This document shows, piece after piece, positions 6,415 through 12,842 of a stretch of 14,311 nucleotides of DNA; positions within the stretch are counted from its first letter, which is position 1; every line of letters starts with the position of its first letter. Under the pieces are notes generated by a model that searched no databases, was not told the DNA's origin, and was given only the letters and a program-made list of their open reading frames with translations. The position numbers and the translations under genes were made by a program. This DNA is from CAZQSS01 sp964596405 (GTDB taxonomy: Bacteria; Patescibacteriota; Patescibacteriia; Magasanikbacterales; UBA10003): NCBI GenBank assembly GCA_964596405.1, contig CAZQSS010000022.1, positions 1 through 14,311 on the forward strand. The letters run 5' to 3'.

Positions 6415-7782
6415 TTAGGATTTAACTAATCGCTCTGCCAACTTGTAAATGTATCCTGCGCCCATCATTAAAATCACATCGCCCGGTTTAATTAAACCAT
6501 CCAGAATTTTTTTGGTTTCGTCCAAATCCGCGCCATAGTAACTTTCAGTCAGACCTTTCTTTTTTAAAACCTTCACCAAATCTTTAGAGCTGATTCTGTC
6601 TTCGCGCGGTTCGCGGCCCGGCGCCGACCAAATTTCATTGAGAACAACAATGTCGGCGTCCAAAAAAGCGTCAATAAACTGATCAAACAGCATCCGGGTG
6701 CGCCACTTGTGATGCGGGTGAAACGCCAAAATAATCCGCTGATCCGGATATTTTTGCCGCGCCGCTTCAATCGTGCCTTTAACGCCGGCCGGATGATGGC
6801 CGTAATCGCTGATTATGGTGGCGCCGCGATACTCGCCCAGTTTTTCAAATCGCCGCCAAGAACCTTTAAAATCGTCTAACACTTTTTGAATCGCTTCCGG
6901 TTTGACGTCCAAACTCATGGCCATGGCGGCCGCGGCCAAGGCGTTGTAAATGTTGAAACGACCCGGTATGTGAATTATGAATAATGAATTATGAATTAGG
7001 AATGACTGCGAGTCGACGGATGATTTGATGTTGGTTGCTCGATAATCGGCCGAGTATTCTATGCCAAATGTTTGCTTTTTGTGTTCGGTATCTTGAATTT
7101 TCTGGCATTCTTCATCGTCTACATTTAACAAAAGCGTGCCGCCGGGTTTGGTTTGGCTGATTAATTTTTCAAACGCGCCGACAATTTCCGCCAAATCTTT
7201 ATAATAATCCAAATGATCTTCTTCTATGTTAGTGATAATGAGATGAGCCGGATGAATATTTAAAAAATTGCGATAGGCCTCGCAAGCCTCCACCACAAAC
7301 GGCCCCTGGCCCATTCTAAATCCGCCGCCGTGCTCGCCCGCCACATTGCCGCCGGCAATCACCAAGGGGTCCAAACCGCCGGCCGCCAGCATCAGCCCCA
7401 GTAAAATCGTGGTGGTGGTTTTGCCGTTGGTGCCGGAGATGGCGATGGTCGGCCGCTCTTGTGAGATCAAACCCAAAGCCTGCGCGTAAGTATAAATCGG
7501 GATGTTGCGCTTTTGCGCTTCCACTAATTCGGGATTATCTTTGGGTGAGGCCGCCGAAGTATAAATAACTTTTTCCACGTCGGCTTCCAAATTTTTCGCC
7601 TGATGACCCAGCTGAACGGCAATACCCAACTTGCGTAACTCCTCAATAATCGGCGACTCTTCCAAATCTGAACCGGTCACTTTGATACCCGACACAGACG
7701 CTAAACGCGCCAAAGCCGAAACGCCATGGCCGCCAATGCCGACAAAATGAATTTTCTTGGTTTGAAAAAATGTTTTATCCAT
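6415..7782 (-). CDS. murC: UDP-N-acetylmuramate-L-alanine ligase MurC
   Basis: MurC adds L-Ala to UDP-MurNAc with ATP, starting the peptidoglycan stem peptide in the cytoplasm. It shows the three Mur-ligase domains: an N-terminal Rossmann domain with IHFVGIGGHGVSALARL (11-27), the ATP-binding P-loop ISGTNGKTTTT (115-125) with EACEAYRNF and ITNIEEDHLDYY (183-194), GRFNIYNALAA (274-284), then DYGHHPAGVKGTI (326-338) and a C-terminal MGAGYIYKLAERL. The length of 455 aa is typical. Most MurC enzymes have GTHGKT where this has GTNGKT, which is the form in MurD/E/F, but the HxVGIGG and GHHP motifs favour MurC; a murein tripeptide ligase-like role is less likely. Residues about 256-272 (QSFLIHNSLFIIHI) come from an inserted repeat. 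The start at 7780-7782 lies 6 nt after a -10 box. Confidence 0.94.
   Translation of the reverse strand: MDKTFFQTKKIHFVGIGGHGVSALARLASVSGIKVTGSDLEESPIIEELRKLGIAVQLGHQAKNLEADVEKVIYTSAASPKDNPELVEAQKRNIPIYTYAQALGLISQERPTIAISGTNGKTTTTILLGLMLAAGGLDPLVIAGGNVAGEHGGGFRMGQGPFVVEACEAYRNFLNIHPAHLIITNIEEDHLDYYKDLAEIVGAFEKLISQTKPGGTLLLNVDDEECQKIQDTEHKKQTFGIEYSADYRATNIKSSVDSQSFLIHNSLFIIHIPGRFNIYNALAAAAMAMSLDVKPEAIQKVLDDFKGSWRRFEKLGEYRGATIISDYGHHPAGVKGTIEAARQKYPDQRIILAFHPHHKWRTRMLFDQFIDAFLDADIVVLNEIWSAPGREPREDRISSKDLVKVLKKKGLTESYYGADLDETKKILDGLIKPGDVILMMGAGYIYKLAERLVKS
6970..7005. repeat. Short repeat inside murC (reads FLIHNSLFIIH)
   Basis: Tandem variants of GAATTATGAATAAT fill this stretch and are translated in frame as a hydrophobic SFLIHNSLFIIH segment just before the conserved GRFNIYNALAA motif. 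A related unit (GAATTAGGAATTAAAAATTATG) lies inside elp3 near 12429. Confidence 0.65.
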
Positions 7783-7788
7783 AAAAAG

Positions 7789-7817
7789 ATTATCTCAAAA
7801 AACCGGCTTTTAAGCAA
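7789..7817 (-). promoter_or_regulatory. Promoter of murC-murB, possibly leaderless
   Basis: On the minus strand TTGCTT (7812-7817, 3 of 6) and GATAAT (7789-7794, 5 of 6) are 17 nt apart. The -10 box ends 6 nt before the murC ATG, so transcription would begin at or next to the start codon. No good Shine-Dalgarno precedes the ATG. Confidence 0.5.
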
Positions 7818-7869
7818 GATTTGAGCTTAAAAAAACGAATCTGCGCTAATCTTGGCCAATCTGCGGGGC

Positions 7870-7898
7870 TTGACAAGATTCTGATTTTGTGGTATACT
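7870..7898 (+). promoter_or_regulatory. Near-consensus promoter of the structured RNA
   Basis: Perfect TTGACA (7870-7875), an exact 17-nt spacer and TATACT (7893-7898, 5 of 6), the strongest promoter in the window. The expected start is 7905-7908, and no gene begins until 8359. Confidence 0.85.
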
Positions 7899-7906
7899 AT
7901 ATTGTT

Positions 7907-8305
7907 AAATGATGAAATGGGCGTTAAGTAATAATTTTAGGCTCAGAATACAGTAGTTTGACAATTTAAAAGCTAAACCCTTTTAAATCAAGGGGGACAC
8001 AAGATAACGGTTAAATAGGCTTATGGCCGAGGTAACCGTTCGGGTAAGATAGTTAGGAAATTTAGCCGGTTTCGACTGGCTGGCTCCTAACGCTTATCTG
8101 CCTCTAGAATCACCAATCTGTCTTCGGACAGCGAGGTGATAATACTAGAGATTAATCTTTGTCCTACTTGATGTGGAAAGGTTTACCCCCACACCATTTT
8201 CAATTAAGCCATCCGGTTATTGCTCATGAGAGGCGAAGCCGATAATACTGCTCCTGACAAGCTCTGAAAAATGACTTACTTAAAAATGGTGTGCGGGGGT
8301 TTGAC
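7907..8305 (+). ncRNA. Candidate structured non-coding RNA or long leader, about 400 nt
   Basis: Several strong helices fold locally and in series. AACGGTTA (8006-8013) pairs TAACCGTT (8033-8040). AGATA (8047-8051) and GTTAGGA (8052-8058) pair TCCTAAC (8085-8091) and TATCT (8095-8099), with an AGCC/GGCT hairpin inside. CTCTAG (8102-8107), ATCACC (8109-8114) and CTGTC (8118-8122) pair GACAG, GGTGAT and CTAGAG (8127-8150) around a UUCG tetraloop. A 15-bp stem, CCCCC-ACACCATTTT (8186-8200) with 8283-8299, encloses GTTATTG/CGATAAT, CTCATGAG and GGC-GAA-GCC. It lacks the RNase P GGAAAGTCC and ACAGAA motifs, any tmRNA tRNA-like end, and the SRP core. No reading frame of note lies in it. It may be a free RNA, or the 5' leader of the 68-aa membrane protein gene. 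Confidence 0.7.
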
Positions 8306-8358
8306 AGTTCTTTAAACAAACGCCTTGTCATACGATGGGGCAAACACGGAGGTGTACG

Positions 8359-8565
8359 ATGGGGATTATAATCATCGTGGCAGCGGTCGTTGCGGGCGCA
8401 ATCACTGGCGGTTTCAATGGCAAGACGACACCAGCCATATTTAAAAACCGCGTCCCCGGCAGCTGGCTCAACACTTTTGACTGGATTTTAGTCGGGGCAG
8501 CTATCGGTCTGACTTACGGCGTGGGCATTGTCGCGATCAGAGCCGCAATCAAGCTTTTCTTCTAA
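8359..8565 (+). CDS. 68-aa small membrane protein with two transmembrane helices
   Basis: The start is the ATG at 8359, with a strong GGAGGT five bases upstream; an ATG at 8335 in the same frame has no ribosome-binding site. Residues 2-19 (GIIIIVAAVVAGAITGGF) and about 42-62 (WILVGAAIGLTYGVGIVAI) are hydrophobic, Gly/Ala-rich helices. They are joined by a basic loop (NGKTTPAIFKNRVPGS), and the protein ends in RAAIKLFF. It has no cysteines and no cleavable signal. It could be a small pore-like, holin-like or regulatory membrane peptide, but the family is not recognised. Its only promoter is the one at 7870, so its messenger carries the 450-nt structured leader; a terminator follows 35 nt after the stop. 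Confidence 0.75.
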   Translation: MGIIIIVAAVVAGAITGGFNGKTTPAIFKNRVPGSWLNTFDWILVGAAIGLTYGVGIVAIRAAIKLFF

Positions 8566-8599
8566 ACACTCCAACCAACGTTCCCTAACGGAACACCTC

Positions 8600-8632
8600 A
8601 AGAGCGGACCACCAACGGTTCGCTCTTTTTTT
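8600..8632 (+). terminator. Intrinsic terminator after the small membrane protein
   Basis: AGAGCGGACC (8601-8610) pairs GGTTCGCTCT (8617-8626) with one G-T wobble around the loop ACCAAC, followed by seven T residues. A smaller GTTCC/GGAAC hairpin (8580-8594) sits just before it. Confidence 0.9.
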
Positions 8633-8902
8633 GTTAAAATTTCTCCAATTCTCATTCTCTCATTCGTACGAATGTGCGAATATCTACCTTCTCTAATTCG
8701 CGCGAATAGGAGCAGAGAAAAAACCGAGTATAACATCCCGTCGCAGTTCCAGCGATAATTATTCTCACCTTAAAAACCTTTTGCGCGAAACGCCTTACGG
8801 CTCCCCCCGTGCTAAAATTATGTATCTTTTTAGAACTGCAACGGGATTGTTAATTGTCACAAAAATAACTTCGCCTGTGGCTCGTGATTTTTGGACATTA
8901 AC
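8633..8902. other. Intergenic stretch between two terminators
   Basis: Lies between the plus-strand terminator and the minus-strand terminator of the convergent operon. It holds a perfect 14-bp palindrome CATTCGTACGAATG (8661-8674), the repeat at 8688-8716 containing ATTCGCGCGAAT, and otherwise no gene with a ribosome-binding site. A 66-codon plus-strand frame from 8781 runs through the opposite terminator and looks non-coding. Confidence 0.6.
8688..8716. repeat. CTTCTCTAATTCGCGCG...AATAGGAGCAGA repeat, intact copy
   Basis: Seventeen bases plus twelve bases match 12843-12859 and 12879-12890, where 19 extra bases separate them. It contains the palindrome ATTCGCGCGAAT. Confidence 0.75.
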
Positions 8903-8933
8903 AAAAAAGAAGCAGAGGTTATCCCTGCTTCTT
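8903..8933 (-). terminator. Intrinsic terminator of the three-gene minus operon
   Basis: On the minus strand AAGAAGCAG (8925-8933) pairs CTGCTTCTT (8907-8915) over a 9-nt loop and runs into six T residues (8903-8908). It lies 5 nt after the stop of the 70-aa gene. Confidence 0.92.
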
Positions 8934-8938
8934 GAAAG

Positions 8939-9151
8939 TTACTTTTTTGAACGAGAACGCCTAATGGCTTGTTTAAAGTAAGCCGCGGCCAGCTTTTTGG
9001 CGTCTTTTTGTTTTTCAGTCTTGGCTGAAGCGTTCGGTTTAAAGATATAGTACAAAATCAGACGGCCTGCTTCATCTAACGAATCAATAACCTCAAGCGC
9101 GGCTGAATAGGCCAGGACATCGGATTTACGACTTGTCCGTTTTCTTTCCAT
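8939..9151 (-). CDS. 70-aa basic helical hypothetical protein
   Basis: The start is the ATG at 9149-9151, with AAGGAGG seven bases upstream; a GTG one codon earlier is a possible but less well-spaced start. The ATG shares one base with the TGA of the preceding gene (TGATG), so the two are translationally coupled. The product is very basic (MERKRTSRKSD at the start, QAIRRSRSKK at the end), with a central helix VLAYSAALEVIDSLDEAGRL and no cysteines or membrane segment. A nucleic-acid-binding role would fit the charge, but no family is recognised. It is the last gene of the operon; a terminator follows directly. Confidence 0.75.
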   Translation of the reverse strand: MERKRTSRKSDVLAYSAALEVIDSLDEAGRLILYYIFKPNASAKTEKQKDAKKLAAAYFKQAIRRSRSKK

Positions 9152-9513
9152 CACACTCCCTCCTTTTTGGTCAGTTCACCGCGAAGGTAATTGTTATCGC
9201 TACGGATGAAAAGCGCGGCCCAAGCATCCGGCTGCCAGTCCTTTTGAATCCAGCAAACCCAGCAACCCAAAGCAAACTGCACCTCCAGCCCCTTGATCAT
9301 GGGATGTTCAGCCCTGCCTATCTGATAATCCGGCATGATCGCGCTGTCAAAGATAACGGCGCCATCTTCGCCATAGATTTTCAGATGATCGCCGGCATCA
9401 ATAGGGTGGGTACCGGCGTATCCGATTTTGCCGTCTTCTTCCAGAATCCACGGGTACGCCGTATCAATGCCTTGTTCAATCAGCCAGTCCAACTTGCCGA
9501 CATACTTTTTCAT
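9151..9513 (-). CDS. 120-aa hypothetical protein
   Basis: The start ATG at 9511-9513 is fixed by AAGGAGG six bases upstream; that Shine-Dalgarno begins inside the stop codon of the upstream gene (TAAGGAGG), so reinitiation is likely. The first half (KYVGKLDWLIEQGIDTAYPW, then LKIYGEDGAVIFDSAI) resembles a small beta-rich domain. The second half has a Trp/Cys-rich stretch GCWVCWIQKDWQPDAWAALF. It has no signal peptide and no clear membrane segment. Small soluble proteins of this look occur in phage and CPR genomes, but I cannot name the family. It is the middle gene of a coupled three-gene operon with a membrane protein upstream and a basic protein downstream. Confidence 0.8.
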   Translation of the reverse strand: MKKYVGKLDWLIEQGIDTAYPWILEEDGKIGYAGTHPIDAGDHLKIYGEDGAVIFDSAIMPDYQIGRAEHPMIKGLEVQFALGCWVCWIQKDWQPDAWAALFIRSDNNYLRGELTKKEGV

Positions 9514-9524
9514 TTTTGTCCTCC

Positions 9525-10298
9525 TTATAGCTGACTGTCGGGTTTGGAACGGTCGCGATTTTTGTTGACGCCGGTGAGTGCCTTGCGGAGCCAATCAACA
9601 TACCACTCAAGAGTCTTGATTGTGCATTCCTGCATCGTGAGTTTTTCTTCGGCTTTTTCCAGCCTTGGCCACATTTCGTCCACTTTCATCTTATATATCC
9701 GATGCTCAACGAGAAGCGAATTCAGCACGCTCTGCCAGGTTCCATTTGATGAGCCGGCGGAACACAATTCGTTCCAAAGGACATTCAAAGCCAGTTCGGC
9801 GGTCACGGACACAGAGCTGCCACGGCCATCAATGAGATGGACAATTACCTTGCCGAATTTCAAACCGGCAAACCGCGCGCTCCATCCCCACGGACCTAAA
9901 CACGAACCGCCGCGCGACTTAAACCAACCGCCGAGTTTTAAGAGCAAGACCGGCATGATGACCGGACCGATATCCTTGGGGTCCAGAATTTCATAGGTGA
10001 CGCCGCCATCATCATTGCGAAAACACGCCAAAGTGTAACCGCGGATGTTACGCCGCCAGAATTCTTTAAGCCAGCTCCACGGGTTTCGGCCGTCAAAGAC
10101 AATGCCGAACCAGTAGAAACCGATACCCACAAGAATCAGGAAGCCGAAAAAATAAACCAAGCTTGGATGAACGGCGATTTCCTTATGAAACGCCCAATAA
10201 AAAATAACGCCCGCCGCCATCTTCACAATAAACGAAATCACCATCTTCAGCCAAATGCGCGGCATGGGCAGATACGCATCCAGGTTCTTGATTATCAT
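9525..10298 (-). CDS. 257-aa membrane protein with two N-terminal helices and a C-terminal helical tail
   Basis: The ATG at 10296-10298 has GGAGG five bases upstream. Two hydrophobic segments, residues about 16-36 (WLKMVISFIVKMAAGVIFYW) and 48-68 (VYFFGFLILVGIGFYWFGIVF), anchor the protein. A soluble part follows from about 85, including TYEILDPKDIGPVIMPVLLLKLGGWF and FGKVIVHLIDGRGSSVSVTAEL. Residues about 197-240 (EHRIYKMKVDEMWPRLEKAEEKL and on) look like a coiled coil, then a polar tail. The combination of a membrane anchor, a beta-rich soluble domain and a coiled coil suggests a scaffold or sensor, but this is inference and no family is recognised. It is the first gene of the operon with the 120-aa and 70-aa proteins. 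A hairpin lies just upstream of its ribosome-binding site. Confidence 0.82.
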   Translation of the reverse strand: MIIKNLDAYLPMPRIWLKMVISFIVKMAAGVIFYWAFHKEIAVHPSLVYFFGFLILVGIGFYWFGIVFDGRNPWSWLKEFWRRNIRGYTLACFRNDDGGVTYEILDPKDIGPVIMPVLLLKLGGWFKSRGGSCLGPWGWSARFAGLKFGKVIVHLIDGRGSSVSVTAELALNVLWNELCSAGSSNGTWQSVLNSLLVEHRIYKMKVDEMWPRLEKAEEKLTMQECTIKTLEWYVDWLRKALTGVNKNRDRSKPDSQL

Positions 10299-10310
10299 CG
10301 CTTCCTCCCT

Positions 10311-10339
10311 GCCCTTCGTAGCTTTATGCGTAGAAGGGC
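10311..10339. repeat. Inverted repeat in the leader of the 257-aa gene
   Basis: GCCCTTC (10311-10317) pairs GAAGGGC (10333-10339) over a 15-nt loop that itself holds near-matching CGTAG/GCGTA. On the minus strand the stem ends immediately before the Shine-Dalgarno. No T-run follows, so it is not a terminator. The rest of the 10299-10377 gap shows no clear promoter. Confidence 0.5.
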
Positions 10340-10377
10340 TGACGTTGATTTTTCTAAAGACCTGCTTTTGTTTTACT

Positions 10378-11112
10378 CTATTTTTTGATGGCTGTCAAGA
10401 ATAAACCGGCGCCGTCTTTTGGACTTTTTACAAAACAACCGTCTTTGTCATACGAACATTTAATGTTTTTGAAACCGTTATTTTTAAATAAAGTCACTAA
10501 TTCTTTTTTTAGAAAAAAATGAATATAACGTTGAATTTTTTTGCCCGGGGTCGCCTTCCAAGGAATACTTACATCTCCCCTGTCCCAACCAACCGGCGGA
10601 TTTTTTAATTGCTCACTGACCTGAAATTTTTCTTCGGCATAATCTGAGGCCATATTCCAAACCGTAATTATCACCCGGCCGCCCGGCCGCAAGACCCGCC
10701 AAATTTCTTTCACCGCTTTCTGTCTTAATTCGCTTGAGGGAATGTGGTGCAAGACGGCCAAAGCAAAAACCACATCAAAACTTTTTTCTTTGAACGGCAA
10801 TTTAGTTACATCGCCCTTAATAAACTTGACCCGTCCGGTTTTTTTTAAATTCTTGATTCTTTTTTGGGCGATTTTTAATAGTTTGGCGCTGACATCCAAC
10901 CCGACATAATCAATTGACCGATCGGCTAAAACATCGTATAATACAGCATTACCGCATCCGGCATCCAAAATCTTCTGATGATTCTTAACATATTGTCTTA
11001 CTCTCTCTTTTCCCAAAATCAAAAACGGCCGCTTTTCATTCCATTCTTTAGCGATTACATTATAATCACTTTCAACTTTTTTTAAAATTCTTTTAGCCAA
11101 TTTTGAATTCAT
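10378..11112 (-). CDS. SAM-dependent methyltransferase, Trm9/ALKBH8-like (candidate tRNA wobble-uridine methylase)
   Basis: A class I methyltransferase fold is clear: motif I KILDAGCGNA at 47-56, the acidic YVGLDVS end of beta-2 (69-75), KGDVTKLPF (99-107), SFDVVFALAVLHHI (111-124) and LRPGGRVIITVW (141-152). Beyond the general fold, the N-terminal YNVIAKEWNEKRP (17-29) and the C-terminal IPWKATPGKKIQRYIHFF followed by LKKELVTLF (183-209) resemble the YNxIA...R and VPW...RYYHxF...GEL segments of Trm9/ALKBH8 methylases, which convert cm5U34 to mcm5U34 in tRNA. Elp3, which makes the cm5U precursor, is the divergent neighbour, which supports that reading. Generic UbiE/menaquinone-type methyltransferases share motif I, so the substrate remains an inference. 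The Shine-Dalgarno is weak (GGGAG 12 nt upstream). Length 244 aa is normal. Confidence 0.85.
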   Translation of the reverse strand: MNSKLAKRILKKVESDYNVIAKEWNEKRPFLILGKERVRQYVKNHQKILDAGCGNAVLYDVLADRSIDYVGLDVSAKLLKIAQKRIKNLKKTGRVKFIKGDVTKLPFKEKSFDVVFALAVLHHIPSSELRQKAVKEIWRVLRPGGRVIITVWNMASDYAEEKFQVSEQLKNPPVGWDRGDVSIPWKATPGKKIQRYIHFFLKKELVTLFKNNGFKNIKCSYDKDGCFVKSPKDGAGLFLTAIKK

Positions 11113-11128
11113 AGCTTTGAAATCTCCC

Positions 11129-11195
11129 TGTCATTCCCGCGCAGGCGGGAATCCAGTGACGAATTGTCTGGATCCCCATTTTCATGGGGATGACA
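11129..11195. repeat. Palindromic element between the divergent methyltransferase and elp3 genes
   Basis: TGTCAT (11129-11134) and ATGACA (11190-11195) bound two hairpins, TTCCCGC/GCGGGAA and CCCCAT/ATGGGG, with ATCCAG and CTGGAT between them. This is the same design as 2725-2783. It nearly fills the 92-nt gap, so the promoters of both genes must lie in or against it. Confidence 0.85.
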
Positions 11196-11204
11196 AATAA
11201 CAAC

Positions 11205-12821
11205 ATGGAAAAAATAATCTTACAAATTCTCAAACAGCCACATCTGACGGCCGAGAAGCTTGATAAAATCAAGCGTCAACTGTCGGCGGTCAATCATCTG
11301 CCCCCGCCGCCCACGGCTGATTTGTTGCGGGCCTACCGCAATCTTTTGGCTCGGAAAAAAATCCGGCCGAATTTAGAATTGGAAAAACTTTTAATAAAAA
11401 GAAGAGTGCGGTCGGCCTCAGGCGTGGCGATTGTCACGGTTTTGACCAAACCCTGGCCGTGCCCGGGCCAATGTGTTTACTGCCCCAGCCAAGCCGGCAT
11501 GCCCAAAAGTTATTTAAAGAATGAGCCGGCCGCTCAACGCGCCTATTCTACCAAATTTGATCCGCGCAAACAAGTCTTAATGCGTTTGCAAACCTTGTAT
11601 GATAACGGGCATCCGGTAGATAAAATTGAGCTGATTGTCAAAGGCGGGTCGTGGAACGCCTATCCGCCATCTTACCAAGTTTGGTTTATAAAAGAATGCT
11701 TTAGAGCGTGCAATGATTTTCAACCTCCCCTTGTCCCTCCTTTCCAAGGAGGGGATAAAATTCCTCCCCTTGGAAAGGGGAGGTTAGGTGGGGTTGATTT
11801 ACAAAAAGAACAAACGAAAAACGAAACGGCTGGTTGCCGTATCGTCGGCCTGACACTGGAAACCCGGCCGGATTTGATAAATCCGAAAACTATCCGCCAG
11901 ATGCGCCAACTGGGTTGCACCCGGATTGAGCTGGGCGTCCAGCACACCGACGACAAAATTTTAAAACTCTGTGAGCGCGGCCACAATCTGCAACAAACCA
12001 AAGACGCCACGCGCCTTTTGCGCCAGGCCGGTTTTAAACTTGATTATCATCTGATGCCGCAACTGCCCGGCGCCACGCCCAAAAAAGATTTTGAAATGTT
12101 CAAAAAAGTTTTCGCCGACTCGGACCTGCGGCCGGATATGATTAAAATCTATCCCTGCACCGTCGTGCCCGACTCGCCACTTTATACTTGGCACAAACAG
12201 GGCAAATATAAACCTTACCCGACCAAAAAATTAGTGGAGATGCTCATCAGTGTCAAAAGCGAACTCATCCCCTACTCCTGCCGCATTTCGCGGCTGATTC
12301 GCGATATTCCTTCCACCGAGATTGTGGCCGGCAATCGCGTTACCAACTTGCGCGAAGTGATTCAGGTGGAAATGAAAAAAAGAAATTTAAAATGTAAATG
12401 TTTACGCTGTCGCGAAGTTGGGCATCAGGAATTAGGAATTAAAAATTATGCATTAGGACCGAAATTATTTATTGAAAAATACGAAGCGAGCGGCGGGACA
12501 GAATATTTTTTGAGTTACGAGGATGCCAAACGCAATATTGTGTTAGCTTTCTGCCGATTAAGAATTGACCTGGTGGGATTGTACCCGGCCTATATCCGCG
12601 AGCTGCATACTTATGGACAAGTGGCGACACTGAAACACTTGAACACTGAAACACTGGTGCAACACACTGGATTCGGAAAAAAATTACTGGCCGAGACGGA
12701 AAAAATCTGTCACGGACAAAAAATTTCTAAACTCGCGGTTATCTCCGGCATCGGCGTACGCCAATATTACAAAAAGCTCGGCTACCGGCTGGAAGACACT
12801 TACATGGTCAAAAATCTTTAA
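11205..12821 (+). CDS. elp3: Elp3-family radical SAM/acetyltransferase (tRNA U34 carboxymethyl synthesis)
   Basis: Elp3 uses a radical-SAM [4Fe-4S] centre and a GNAT domain to put a carboxymethyl group from acetyl-CoA on C5 of wobble uridine in tRNA. In this 538-aa protein the cluster cysteines are C86, C90 and C93 (PCPGQCVYCPS), followed by GGSWNAYP (148-154), LTLETRPD (217-224), YHLMPQLPGATP (281-292) and the zinc cysteines CKCLRC (397-402). The GNAT part has QHTGFGKKLLAE (486-497) and GIGVRQYYKKLGY (515-527). In eukaryotes Elp3 works in Elongator; archaea and a few bacteria use it alone, so it should act alone here. The ATG at 11205 is preferred: an in-frame ATG at 11184 lies in the palindromic repeat. 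Neither start has a Shine-Dalgarno. Residues about 172-196 are a repeat-derived insertion. Confidence 0.95.
   Translation: MEKIILQILKQPHLTAEKLDKIKRQLSAVNHLPPPPTADLLRAYRNLLARKKIRPNLELEKLLIKRRVRSASGVAIVTVLTKPWPCPGQCVYCPSQAGMPKSYLKNEPAAQRAYSTKFDPRKQVLMRLQTLYDNGHPVDKIELIVKGGSWNAYPPSYQVWFIKECFRACNDFQPPLVPPFQGGDKIPPLGKGRLGGVDLQKEQTKNETAGCRIVGLTLETRPDLINPKTIRQMRQLGCTRIELGVQHTDDKILKLCERGHNLQQTKDATRLLRQAGFKLDYHLMPQLPGATPKKDFEMFKKVFADSDLRPDMIKIYPCTVVPDSPLYTWHKQGKYKPYPTKKLVEMLISVKSELIPYSCRISRLIRDIPSTEIVAGNRVTNLREVIQVEMKKRNLKCKCLRCREVGHQELGIKNYALGPKLFIEKYEASGGTEYFLSYEDAKRNIVLAFCRLRIDLVGLYPAYIRELHTYGQVATLKHLNTETLVQHTGFGKKLLAETEKICHGQKISKLAVISGIGVRQYYKKLGYRLEDTYMVKNL
11721..11795. repeat. Palindromic element inside elp3 (reads PPFQGG...PPLGKGRLGG)
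   Basis: TTTCCAAGGAGGGG and CCTCCCCTTGGAAA pair around an AT-rich centre, flanked by further CCTCCCC and GGGGAGG blocks. It keeps the elp3 frame and adds about 25 residues between FRACNDF and the conserved CRIVGLTLETRPD region. It belongs to the same class as 4296-4393. Confidence 0.8.
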
Positions 12822-12842
12822 TTCTTTATCCTCTCTTTCTAT

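Noticed and set aside
7907..8305. RNase P RNA, tmRNA or group I intron
   Set aside because: Fragments such as AAATAGG, GTGGAAAGG and AAGATAG recall these RNAs. However, the universally conserved RNase P core (GGAAAGTCC and ACAGAA), the tmRNA tRNA-like ends and the intron P7 sequences are missing.
8302..8350. Second promoter (TTGACA at 8302) just before the small membrane protein
   Set aside because: No -10 box at 16-18 nt; the nearest TACGAT is 24 nt away.
8335..8358. Upstream ATG adding eight residues to the small membrane protein
   Set aside because: It has no ribosome-binding site, whereas the ATG at 8359 has GGAGGT at an ideal distance.
8781..8981. 66-codon plus-strand frame
   Set aside because: No ribosome-binding site or promoter, and it reads through the opposite-strand terminator into the 3' end of the 70-aa gene.
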